NCBI GenBank assembly: GCA_014728565.1
Contig: WJLK01000084.1
Location: 1 to 6,148 of the forward strand
Reading direction: 5' to 3'
Source: Candidatus Pacearchaeota archaeon
GTDB lineage: Archaea > Nanobdellota > Nanobdellia > Pacearchaeales > GW2011-AR1
Length of the DNA stretch: 6,148 nucleotides
In this document: positions 1-4,590 of the stretch, one piece after another
Numbering within the stretch: position 1 is the first letter of the stretch
Layout: each line of letters begins with the position of its first letter
The notes under the pieces: generated by a model
Told to the model about the DNA's origin: nothing
The model's database searches: none
The model's input: only the letters and a program-made list of their open reading frames with translations
Position numbers and translations under genes: made by a program

Positions 1-79
1 CAGGCTCTCTGACGGTTATGGGCTGAATGTTGGTGGCGACAACAGGCTTGACGACGACGACGGCTGTGCTTTTGGGGTG
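1..79 (+). repeat. DGR variable repeat (VR), 5' part may be cut by window edge
   Basis: Bases 1-79 align without gaps to 327-405 (constant offset 326). Twelve positions differ: 17, 20, 32, 33, 38, 53, 56, 59, 66, 75, 76 and 77. Every one corresponds to an adenine in the template; eleven are A to G and one (17) is A to T. The 54 non-adenine template positions are all conserved. The twelve changes alter ten codons, all nonsynonymously (N to Y, R to G, N to G, four N to D, Y to C, E to G, M to V). Similarity ends at base 79, or at 74 if the GGG at 75-77 is read as the end of homology. The left end is the window edge, so the true VR is probably longer. Confidence 0.96.
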
Positions 80-118
80 TTGAAAGAAACAAGCGAAGCT
101 TCGCAAAAATCTGAGTAA
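1..118 (+). CDS. DGR target protein, C-terminal fragment (5' end outside window)
   Basis: This is the last 38 codons of an open frame that enters from the left edge; codons run from base 2 to the TAA at 116-118. It holds the variable repeat (bases 1-79) followed by a fixed 13-residue tail, LKETSEASQKSE preceded by Val. The variable part reads RLSDGYGLNVGGDN then RLDDDDGCAFGV. Asn-, Gly- and Arg-rich variable segments ending in an aromatic-Gly/Ala-Phe stretch close to the stop are typical of DGR target proteins, whose C-terminal domain usually has a C-type-lectin or formylglycine-generating-enzyme-like fold and displays the varied residues on a binding surface. That fold is inferred from the family; too little protein is visible to confirm it. 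The template frame gives Asn where this copy has Tyr, Gly or Asp, so the protein has been diversified. Its ligand, its location and any N-terminal anchor cannot be judged from this fragment. Confidence 0.85.
   Translation, partial: RLSDGYGLNVGGDNRLDDDDGCAFGVLKETSEASQKSE
93..104. other. Perfect palindrome 3' of the VR, candidate DGR target-site hairpin
   Basis: GCGAAGCTTCGC is a perfect 12-bp inverted repeat lying 13 nt after the VR, inside the last codons of the target gene. In the Bordetella phage DGR and some others, a short hairpin or cruciform just downstream of the VR helps mark the recipient site for retrohoming. The position here fits that role, but the arms are short (4 bp around an AGCT loop, at most 6 bp as an extended cruciform). 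No equivalent palindrome follows the template repeat at 406-430, as expected if it marks the recipient copy only. Function is inferred. Confidence 0.45.
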
Positions 119-120
119 GG

Positions 121-128
121 TTTATTAA
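121..128 (+). promoter_or_regulatory. Possible TATA box for the TR-RT transcript
   Basis: TTTATTAA directly follows the target-gene stop and is the best TATA-like match upstream of the template repeat. By the spacing seen elsewhere in this window, transcription would begin near 150 and cover the hairpins, the TR and the RT. It is weaker than the TTTATAAA boxes of other genes, and read-through from the target gene is an alternative. Confidence 0.3.
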
Positions 129-188
129 TTCTAGAGGTTAGATTATTAAGTCTTAGTCTGGTTTTTGCCATGCTAGGGCCACACACAT

Positions 189-241
189 CTTGCTTATGCT
201 CAAAAGAGTATCAAATGCAAATAGGACATTAAGTAAGCAAG
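189..241 (+). other. Long-range stem in the TR leader RNA with nested hairpin
   Basis: CTTGCTTA (189-196) is exactly complementary to TAAGCAAG (234-241), giving an 8-bp stem around a 37-nt loop. Inside the loop, ATGCTC (196-201) pairs with GAGTAT (206-211), with one G-U pair, around an AAAA loop. The two stems share base 196. Such structure in noncoding DNA next to a DGR template could be part of the RNA that the RT recognises; no function is shown by the sequence. Confidence 0.4.
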
Positions 242-273
242 TTTGTTTCTTGCTGAAATATGAAATATTGGTG

Positions 274-293
274 ATTTTACTTTAGAGTAAGAT
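274..293 (+). other. 8-bp hairpin just upstream of the template repeat
   Basis: ATTTTACT (274-281) pairs with AGTAAGAT (286-293) around the loop TTAG, with one G-U pair at 276/291. It is the most compact hairpin in the leader and ends 33 nt before the first base aligned to the VR, or closer if the true TR starts further left. It may help define the 5' end of the template or fold the RNA for the RT. AT-rich composition makes chance stems fairly easy, so confidence is moderate. Confidence 0.45.
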
Positions 294-326
294 GTTACAT
301 AGTCTGGTTGCTAGTCTGAACTCCAA

Positions 327-405
327 CAGGCTCTCTGACGGTAATAGGCTGAATGTTAATGGCAACAACAGGCTTGACAACAACAACGGCTATGCTTTTG
401 AAATG
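327..405 (+). repeat. DGR template repeat (TR)
   Basis: This is the unmutated donor copy matching the VR at 1-79. It contains 25 adenines, 12 of which are replaced in the VR. In the target frame it reads as a run rich in AAY Asn codons (343, 358, 364, 367, 379, 382 and 385). This is a hallmark of DGR templates: AAY codons can mutate to many residues but never to a stop. The frame stays open upstream through 286 (SLNSN before RLSDG), suggesting that the TR begins left of 327 while the matching VR part is outside the window. The 3' limit lies at 400-405; after it, TR and VR flanks are unrelated. TGCTTTTG (393-400), the last adenine-free identical stretch, is the best candidate for the initiation-of-mutagenic-homology region. 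Confidence 0.96.
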
Positions 406-430
406 GCTCTAGCATCTAAGATTTCAATCC

Positions 431-1066
431 ATGAAAACCCACAAGAATCTTTATGAAAAAGTAGTAAGCTTGGATAATTTAATTCTTGCTTGGAGAAATA
501 CAAGAAAAGGAAAAACTAAAAAGCAATATGTTATTGAGTTTGAAAAAGATTTAATTAAAAATTTGTTGAAATTACAAAAGGAATTAATCAACAACATTTA
601 TCAGCCCAAGCCTCTTGAATCATTTATATTAAGAGACCCTAAAACAAGAAAAATCAGTAAATCTGATTTTAGGGACAGGATTGTTCATCATGCTTTATGT
701 AATATTATTGAGCCTATATTTGATAGAGTGTTTATTTATGATTCAACTGCGAATAGAAAAGGCAAAGGTAACTTGTTTGCATTAAGGAGATTCTCTTGTT
801 TTACGAGAAAAGTATCTAAAAATGGCAGAAAAAAGGGTTTGCTAAGTAGTAATCAGATTAAGGGCTACTGCTTAAAAGCAGATATTAAGCATTATTTCCC
901 AGAAATCAGTCATGATATTCTGATGAATATCATCAGCAGGAAAATAGCTGATAAAAGAGTTTTAAAGTTAATTAAGATAATCCTTAGCAATGTTGAAATT
1001 AGGGGAGGGGGCGAAGCCAATCCAGATTACAAGATTTTACAAAAGGAATGCCACTTGGAAATCTAA
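431..1066 (+). CDS. DGR reverse transcriptase, N-terminal part (frame 1 of a split gene)
   Basis: This frame encodes the fingers and first palm segment of the DGR reverse transcriptase, which copies the template RNA into adenine-mutated cDNA. Visible landmarks are the basic N-terminus (WRNTRKGKTKK, 21-31), the early RT motif block PLESFILRDPKTRK followed by DFRDRIVHHAL (61-89), and motif A, KADIKHYF, with catalytic Asp151. The frame is RT-like up to about residue 205 (QK), after which it reads six unrelated residues to a stop. The protein continues in the -1 frame (next entry). Joining at the A-AAG tetramer gives a 359-aa enzyme, a normal DGR RT length. The ATG at 431 matches the usual start of the family (MKT.KNLYEK). 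No TATA box or clear ribosome-binding site precedes it, so it is likely read from the TR transcript. It is not a group II intron or retron RT, as shown by the motifs in the second half. Confidence 0.93.
   Translation: MKTHKNLYEKVVSLDNLILAWRNTRKGKTKKQYVIEFEKDLIKNLLKLQKELINNIYQPKPLESFILRDPKTRKISKSDFRDRIVHHALCNIIEPIFDRVFIYDSTANRKGKGNLFALRRFSCFTRKVSKNGRKKGLLSSNQIKGYCLKADIKHYFPEISHDILMNIISRKIADKRVLKLIKIILSNVEIRGGGEANPDYKILQKECHLEI
1042..1045 (+). other. Frame junction in the RT gene, possible -1 slippage site (A-AAG)
   Basis: The upstream frame reads CAA AAG GAA and the downstream frame reads AAA GGA ATG CCA. A single-base backward slip on A-AAG joins them so that ...ILQK runs into GMPLGNLTSQ, the expected RT sequence. 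A-AAG is a known -1 slippage tetramer in some insertion-sequence transposase genes (IS3 family). A strong heptamer is absent (A CAA AAG) and I see no clear stimulatory stem directly after it. The G-rich run at 1002-1011 (GGGGAGGGGG), about 30 nt upstream, is another place where an indel could have occurred. Sequence error, mutation and recoding are all still possible. Confidence 0.5.
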
Positions 1067-1509
1067 CAAGCCAATTCTTTGCCAATGTTTATCTAAATGA
1101 GCTAGACTACTTTATAAAAAATAAATTAAGAGCCAAGTATTACATAAGATATGTTGATGATTTTGTTATTCTTCATCCCTCAAAATCACAACTTGATATC
1201 TGGAAGCAGGATATTGATATATTTTTAAAGAATAAACTTAAATTAGAACTTCATCCAGATAAATCAAGAATAATTCCCCTGTCAAGAGGGATTGATTTTG
1301 TCGGATTTAGAAATTTTTACTATCATAAATTGCTTAGAAAGAAAAATATTAAGTCTATTTATAGTAAGATAGATGATTATAAAAAAGGACATCTTTCTAA
1401 AGATAAAATGCTTGAAATTTTCCAGGGATGGAATGCTTATGCAAAATGGGCAAATACCCTCAAGCTTAGAAGAGAGGTAGTTAAGAACACACATTCTAAG
1501 AACCCATAA
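1048..1509 (+). CDS. DGR reverse transcriptase, C-terminal part (frame 2 of a split gene)
   Basis: This frame carries the rest of the palm and the thumb. LGNLTSQ (residues 3-9) is the DGR-specific form of the motif that reads QGxxxSP in retroviral, group II intron and retron enzymes. Next come the conserved FFANVYLNELD and the active site RYVDDFVIL with the catalytic Asp pair 37-38. LELHPDKS (66-73) and VGF (85-87) fit the motif 6/7 region. The C-terminal FQGWNAYAKWANTLKL (125-140) is the thumb-like end common to DGR RTs. An ATG at 1048 overlaps the upstream frame by 19 nt. Separate initiation is possible, but this half alone lacks motif A and would be inactive unless it assembled with the first half. 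The conserved motif actually begins before this ATG (KG), which favours one continuous ancestral protein. It ends 52 nt before lemA, which has its own promoter. Confidence 0.92.
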   Translation: MPLGNLTSQFFANVYLNELDYFIKNKLRAKYYIRYVDDFVILHPSKSQLDIWKQDIDIFLKNKLKLELHPDKSRIIPLSRGIDFVGFRNFYYHKLLRKKNIKSIYSKIDDYKKGHLSKDKMLEIFQGWNAYAKWANTLKLRREVVKNTHSKNP

Positions 1510-1531
1510 TAAAATTCAAACAATCACTAAC

Positions 1532-1539
1532 TTTATAAA
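1532..1539 (+). promoter_or_regulatory. TATA box of the lemA gene
   Basis: TTTATAAA lies with its first T 29 nt before the ATG at 1561, the spacing expected when archaeal transcription starts at or next to the start codon. The same octamer at the same 29-nt spacing precedes the TrmB gene and the minus-strand membrane protein gene. It separates lemA from the DGR transcript. Confidence 0.75.
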
Positions 1540-1560
1540 CTACTTACAACAAATATTATT

Positions 1561-2115
1561 ATGTTATGGTGGATATGGCTCATAATAATTTTAGTAGCAT
1601 TAGCAATCATAGTTGCGATTTTTTACTACAATAGGTTTGTTGTTCTTGGAAACAGAATTGATAATAGTGCAAGTCAGATTGATGTTCAGTTAAGAAAAAG
1701 AGCTGATTTAGTTCCTAGTTTGGTAAAGGTTGTTAAGGCTTATGCAAAACACGAGAGAGAGTTATTTGAAAAAGTAACCAAAGCAAGGTCTGAAGTTTTA
1801 AAAGGAAACAATCTTCAGCAGAGAGCAAAAGCAGGAAACAAATTACAGGAAGCATTAAAATCTATTTTTGCAGTTGCTGAAAATTATCCTGATTTAAAAG
1901 CTGACCAGAATTTCCTGCAATTACAACAGGAACTTGCAGCTATTGAAGATAAAGTTGCATATGCAAGACAATACTACAATGATTCTGTATTATCTCTTGA
2001 TAATGCTTCAGAGAAATTTCCAGGTGTGATGTTCTTTAAGATGTTTGGAAGGCAGAAAAAAGATTATCTTAAGATTCCTGAAGAAGCAAGAGCAATGCCT
2101 GAGATTGACTTGTAG
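1561..2115 (+). CDS. lemA: LemA family membrane-anchored protein
   Basis: A 184-residue protein with the classic LemA layout: a single N-terminal membrane helix (about 2-22, MLWWIWLIIILVALAIIVAI), then YNRFVVLGNRID, then the signature SQIDVQLRKRADLVPSLVKV (38-57) and YAKHERELFEKVTKAR (61-76). A second conserved block, ENYPDLKADQNFLQLQQEL (107-125), precedes AYARQYYNDSV (133-143). The bulk is a long helical bundle on one side of the membrane. The LemA family is widespread in bacteria and also found in DPANN archaea. Its biochemical role is poorly defined: LemA was named for a Listeria surface antigen epitope, and homologues occur next to membrane proteases and stress genes. Full length, with the ATG chosen from the leaderless TATA spacing. 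Nothing links it to the upstream DGR except position. Confidence 0.95.
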   Translation: MLWWIWLIIILVALAIIVAIFYYNRFVVLGNRIDNSASQIDVQLRKRADLVPSLVKVVKAYAKHERELFEKVTKARSEVLKGNNLQQRAKAGNKLQEALKSIFAVAENYPDLKADQNFLQLQQELAAIEDKVAYARQYYNDSVLSLDNASEKFPGVMFFKMFGRQKKDYLKIPEEARAMPEIDL

Positions 2116-2137
2116 AGCTTTAGAAATCCCAAAATCA

Positions 2138-2145
2138 TTTAAGTA
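2138..2145 (+). promoter_or_regulatory. TATA-like box of the serine hydrolase gene
   Basis: TTTAAGTA starts 27 nt before the ATG at 2165, so a transcript would begin at about that ATG. The GTG at 2156 would be only 18 nt from this box and is therefore an unlikely start. The match is weaker than the TTTATAAA boxes of neighbouring genes. Confidence 0.5.
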
Positions 2146-2164
2146 GCTTTTTGTTGTGATTAAT

Positions 2165-2728
2165 ATGAAAATATTTATTATTCATGGTTCATATGGGAAT
2201 CCTGATGAGAATTGGTTTCCCTGGTTGAAAAAAGAATTAGAATCCAGAGGAAATTCAGTTTTTGTACCTGAATTTCCCACACCCAAAAATCAAAATCTGG
2301 ATAATTGGATGAATAAATTTAATGTCTATCTAAACGAGATTGATGAAAATACAGTATTCATAGGGCACAGTTTAGGGCCAGCTTTCATATTATCTGTCTT
2401 GGAAAAATTAACTCTTTCTAAGCCTGTTAAGGCCTGTTTTTTTGTTTCTGGATTTTTAGGACTATTGGGAAATCAGGAGTTTGATGAGATAAACAAAACT
2501 TTTACAACCAAGGATTTTGACTGGAAAAAAATAAAAAGCAGTTGTCAGAAGTTCCATGTTTTCCAGTCAGATAATGACCCTTATGTTCCAATAGAGAGAG
2601 CAAAAGAATTAGCAGAGGGATTGGATGCAGAAATTACAGTTGTTAGTGGAGCAGGACATTTTAATGAAGCTGCGGGTTATACTAAATTTGACTTACTTCT
2701 GGAAAAAATCAACAAAGAAATCAGTTGA
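2165..2728 (+). CDS. Alpha/beta hydrolase, RBBP9/YdeN family serine hydrolase
   Basis: A 187-residue small alpha/beta hydrolase of the RBBP9/YdeN type. It opens with the first strand and oxyanion region MKIFIIHGSYGNPDENWFPW, then VFVPEFPTP (32-40). The nucleophile elbow GHSLG places Ser69. Asp138 in SDNDPYVP and His165 in GAGHFNE complete the triad; all three residues and their motifs are intact. Family members are cytosolic serine hydrolases with esterase-like activity and mostly unknown natural substrates. The length matches the family, and there is no signal peptide. The start was set at the ATG because family members begin directly with the MKxxIIHG strand and because of the upstream TATA spacing; a GTG three codons earlier is possible. 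It is convergent with the following minus-strand gene (27-bp gap), and a T-run at 2738-2742 may help end the transcript. Confidence 0.92.
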   Translation: MKIFIIHGSYGNPDENWFPWLKKELESRGNSVFVPEFPTPKNQNLDNWMNKFNVYLNEIDENTVFIGHSLGPAFILSVLEKLTLSKPVKACFFVSGFLGLLGNQEFDEINKTFTTKDFDWKKIKSSCQKFHVFQSDNDPYVPIERAKELAEGLDAEITVVSGAGHFNEAAGYTKFDLLLEKINKEIS

Positions 2729-2755
2729 AATTATTAATTTTTATTCTTAATTCAT

Positions 2756-3466
2756 CTATGAAACTCTTCTGTAATATATTACAATAGCAATTATTATAAC
2801 TAAAATTCCTATAAAAAACATAATCCAGTTATAACTTACAGGAACAAAATTTTCCACTATTCTCTGGAATTCAGAATTTGTTAGAAGATTAAAAAAATCA
2901 CCTAAAAAACCATTGCTGATAATAAGCCTTGCATAGTCTATTAACCAGGTATATAACAGTATCAGACTTCCTATTATAAGCAGTATCCATTCATTTTTAT
3001 GGATTTCTGTATTTTTTCCTTTATCAGCAAAATCAAGAATAATATAAGCAAATACTATCATCATTACAGAGCATGTCAAAGGAGCAATAACCGGACCTAA
3101 CCATGGAATTGGAATTAAAAACAACAAGTCCCAGATTAAAAAGCTAGCTGGCCAGTCTAGTATAACTTTTAACCAGATATAGTAAAAAATATCCCAGACA
3201 GCAAAACTATACATAAAATAAGCAAATCTCTCACTGAATTTCCTTGCTGCCAGTACTGCAATGCAGGCAAGCATTACAATTGTAAAAAACTCCCTGAACC
3301 ATTCAACACTATAAACCCATGGCTCTATATAGGGATTTAGAGGAAATTTAAATCCTTCAGGATAATACAACATCCTTAGATAAACAACTATTAGTGTTTC
3401 AATAAAAGCCATTGCTGCTCCAAAAATACCTACAACTCCTAGTTTTTTCCAGGTCTCTTTTTTCAT
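2756..3466 (-). CDS. Uncharacterised multi-pass membrane protein
   Basis: A 236-residue integral membrane protein with about six or seven hydrophobic segments, near residues 10-30, 60-74, 80-99, 107-120, 124-146, 159-177 and 213-232. Distinctive conserved-looking stretches are YLRMLYYPEGFKFPL (29-43), WFREFFTIVML (56-66), FAVWDIFYYIWLKVIL (88-103) and IWDLLFLIPIPWLGP (111-125). Charged and aromatic residues inside predicted helices (WDIFYY, WDLL) suggest a functional membrane core rather than a simple anchor. From memory, similar hypothetical proteins occur in bacteria, so this could be a widespread unnamed family or a transferred gene. I cannot name a function, and no transporter or enzyme motif is evident. 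ATG 3466 is supported by a leaderless promoter. Confidence 0.85.
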   Translation of the reverse strand: MKKETWKKLGVVGIFGAAMAFIETLIVVYLRMLYYPEGFKFPLNPYIEPWVYSVEWFREFFTIVMLACIAVLAARKFSERFAYFMYSFAVWDIFYYIWLKVILDWPASFLIWDLLFLIPIPWLGPVIAPLTCSVMMIVFAYIILDFADKGKNTEIHKNEWILLIIGSLILLYTWLIDYARLIISNGFLGDFFNLLTNSEFQRIVENFVPVSYNWIMFFIGILVIIIAIVIYYRRVS

Positions 3467-3487
3467 AATAAAAAAAGATAGAGGAGA

Positions 3488-3495
3488 TTTATAAA
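3488..3495 (-). promoter_or_regulatory. TATA box of the membrane protein gene
   Basis: TTTATAAA (identical on both strands) lies with its first T on the minus strand 29 nt before the ATG at 3466, the same geometry as the lemA and TrmB gene promoters. It sits inside a short inverted repeat (GATTT at 3486-3490, AAATC at 3494-3498) that could be incidental to the AT-rich box. Confidence 0.72.
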
Positions 3496-3604
3496 ATCTT
3501 TTATTAGATTAAAGATTTGACTTTAAGCTGAAAACCAGACTTTTTTGAAAATCCTTTAAATATTCATTTTTTATGAACTTAATAAAATACAGTAGTAAGT
3601 CTAA

Positions 3605-3612
3605 TTTATAAA
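3605..3612. promoter_or_regulatory. Orphan TATA-like box between two minus-strand genes
   Basis: A TTTATAAA identical to the gene promoters lies 25 bp beyond the 3' end of the unknown minus-strand gene. Read on the plus strand, it is 26 nt before an ATG at 3631 that opens a 23-codon frame (to 3702) antisense to the end of that gene. Read on the minus strand, it leads to no gene nearby. It could drive an antisense RNA or be chance in AT-rich DNA. The rest of the 3467-3636 intergenic stretch shows nothing beyond the promoter at 3488. Confidence 0.25.
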
Positions 3613-3636
3613 AAGTTTACACCTTTGAATATGAAT

Positions 3637-4554
3637 TCATCTTCCATGAGTTATTTCTTTAATCTGTTCAAAAAACCTATCCACATATCCTTCATCTTCT
3701 GAAAGTGCCCAAACTTCTAATCTCCTTACCATTGAATCAGATTGATAAAAAGGTTCCTCTAATGATGCTGAAAGAACTCCCCGATTCATAAATCCATTTA
3801 CTCTATCAAATTTTCCTTTGTTTGTTTTATAGTGAGGCATTCCCAGACCTTTTTCTTTATTTAATCTTCTTAATCCTCTTTTTATTTGAGACATCCTCCT
3901 CTCTAATCCTTCCTTATCATTTGGCCCTACTTCAAATTTAATATAATCTCTTCTAGCTGTAAGGCTATCACCCATACCATATATCTCTCCACTAGGGCTA
4001 GGGATATGTACTTCCTTAGTATACAGGATTGAAAATATAGAATCCATTAATAACCCTCCTTCTCCAAATATTTCATCAACAATAAAATGAGTAATCTTTC
4101 CCATATTTGTTTCAGCAAAATCTACTGGAAAGTAAGTGCCGAATTTTACAACTCTATTTCCACTTCTAACTGTTGAGTATGGAGGATGTCCAAACCCTCC
4201 AGTAAATAAATCTATGCTATCAATTATCTTCAAAAAATTACCTATCCAACACAACTTTTCTAAGACTCTTGTATGTTTTTTTGGTTTAGTTCTTAGTCTC
4301 TCTGACAATTCTCTTAACTGATCATATTCATCTCTAATTCTTGAGTAAGATTCCAAAGCACTTTCAAATTCTTCAGGGGTTATCCCTCCTCTTTTATATT
4401 CCTCATATGCTTTAAATGATTTAATTAAATCATCAGCTAATTTTTGAGACATTCCTTCTTCAGACCAGCCATCTTTTAACCACTTCCTGTTTAAACCCTT
4501 TAATATTCCCTCAGGAAATCTTTCTATTTCTTCTTCAATATTTACGTTTGTCAT
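3637..4554 (-). CDS. Hypothetical protein of unknown family, divergent partner of the TrmB regulator
   Basis: I do not recognise this 305-residue protein. It has no signal peptide or membrane helix and looks soluble. The N-terminal third is highly charged and helical, with a probable coiled coil (about 60-90, FESALESYSRIRDEYDQ onward). A middle region (100-200) contains aromatic- and glycine-rich motifs: GGFGHPPYSTVRSGNR (119-134), GTYFPVDFAETN (139-150) and IPSPSGEIYGMGDSLTARRDY (from 184). The C-terminal third is basic, then acidic (RRMSQIKRGLRRLNKEKG at 219-236; EVWALSEDEGYVDRF near the end). The open frame extends to a TTG at 4608, but that extension covers the TATA box and the operator. 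The ATG at 4554 lies 30 nt from the TATA box and is preferred. Sharing a control region with a TrmB-type regulator suggests that this gene is its target. Confidence 0.75.
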   Translation of the reverse strand: MTNVNIEEEIERFPEGILKGLNRKWLKDGWSEEGMSQKLADDLIKSFKAYEEYKRGGITPEEFESALESYSRIRDEYDQLRELSERLRTKPKKHTRVLEKLCWIGNFLKIIDSIDLFTGGFGHPPYSTVRSGNRVVKFGTYFPVDFAETNMGKITHFIVDEIFGEGGLLMDSIFSILYTKEVHIPSPSGEIYGMGDSLTARRDYIKFEVGPNDKEGLERRMSQIKRGLRRLNKEKGLGMPHYKTNKGKFDRVNGFMNRGVLSASLEEPFYQSDSMVRRLEVWALSEDEGYVDRFFEQIKEITHGR

Positions 4555-4576
4555 TTTTGTTACCTTCAAAAGCTTA

Positions 4577-4584
4577 TTTATAAA
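4577..4584 (-). promoter_or_regulatory. TATA box of the 305-aa protein gene
   Basis: TTTATAAA read on the minus strand begins 30 nt before the ATG at 4554, giving a leaderless transcript. It sits 6 bp from the inverted repeat at 4591-4608, so a repressor there would cover the adjacent TFB recognition element. This box is the main reason for rejecting the longer TTG-started frame. Confidence 0.72.
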
Positions 4585-4590
4585 ATTATG

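Larger units (their letters stand above)
119..430 (+). ncRNA. DGR template RNA region (leader plus TR), noncoding
   Basis: This 312-bp stretch between the target-gene stop and the RT start has no convincing gene. Its 3' part is the template repeat; the 5' part (119-326) is AT-rich and contains several potential RNA stems (arms 189-196/234-241, 196-201/206-211 and 274-281/286-293). The sequence TAGTCTGGTT occurs twice (154-163 and 300-309). DGRs need the TR as an RNA, reverse-transcribed together with flanking sequence. With only 25 nt between TR and RT and no TATA box near 400-405, the TR RNA and the RT message are probably one transcript. No Avd-like open frame lies here. A 54-codon frame (292-456) crosses the TR, but this is expected because the TR must keep the VR frame open. 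The RNA ends are not known. Confidence 0.7.

Noticed and set aside
292..456. 54-codon open frame through the template repeat
   Set aside because: A TR must keep the target frame open because it templates coding DNA, so an open frame is expected without translation. No promoter-to-start spacing supports it, and it runs into the RT start.
431..1066. Calling the RT a definite pseudogene
   Set aside because: Catalytic motifs are intact on both sides of a single -1 junction in a homopolymer; recoding and sequence error are not excluded, so it is listed as two coding parts.
1282..1494. 70-codon open frame on the minus strand
   Set aside because: It lies wholly within the C-terminal half of the reverse transcriptase, whose motifs are unmistakable; the antisense frame has no family-like sequence or promoter.
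431..1509. RT as part of a group II intron or retron
   Set aside because: The LGNLTSQ motif replaces QGxxxSP, there is no maturase or HNH extension, and an adenine-specific TR/VR pair lies next to it.
2156..2164. GTG start three codons upstream for the serine hydrolase
   Set aside because: Only 18 nt from the TATA-like box, and the family begins at the MKIFIIHG strand; ATG 2165 fits better.
4136..4321. 61-codon open frame on the plus strand
   Set aside because: It is antisense inside the 305-aa protein gene, has no TATA box at the right distance and no recognisable sequence.
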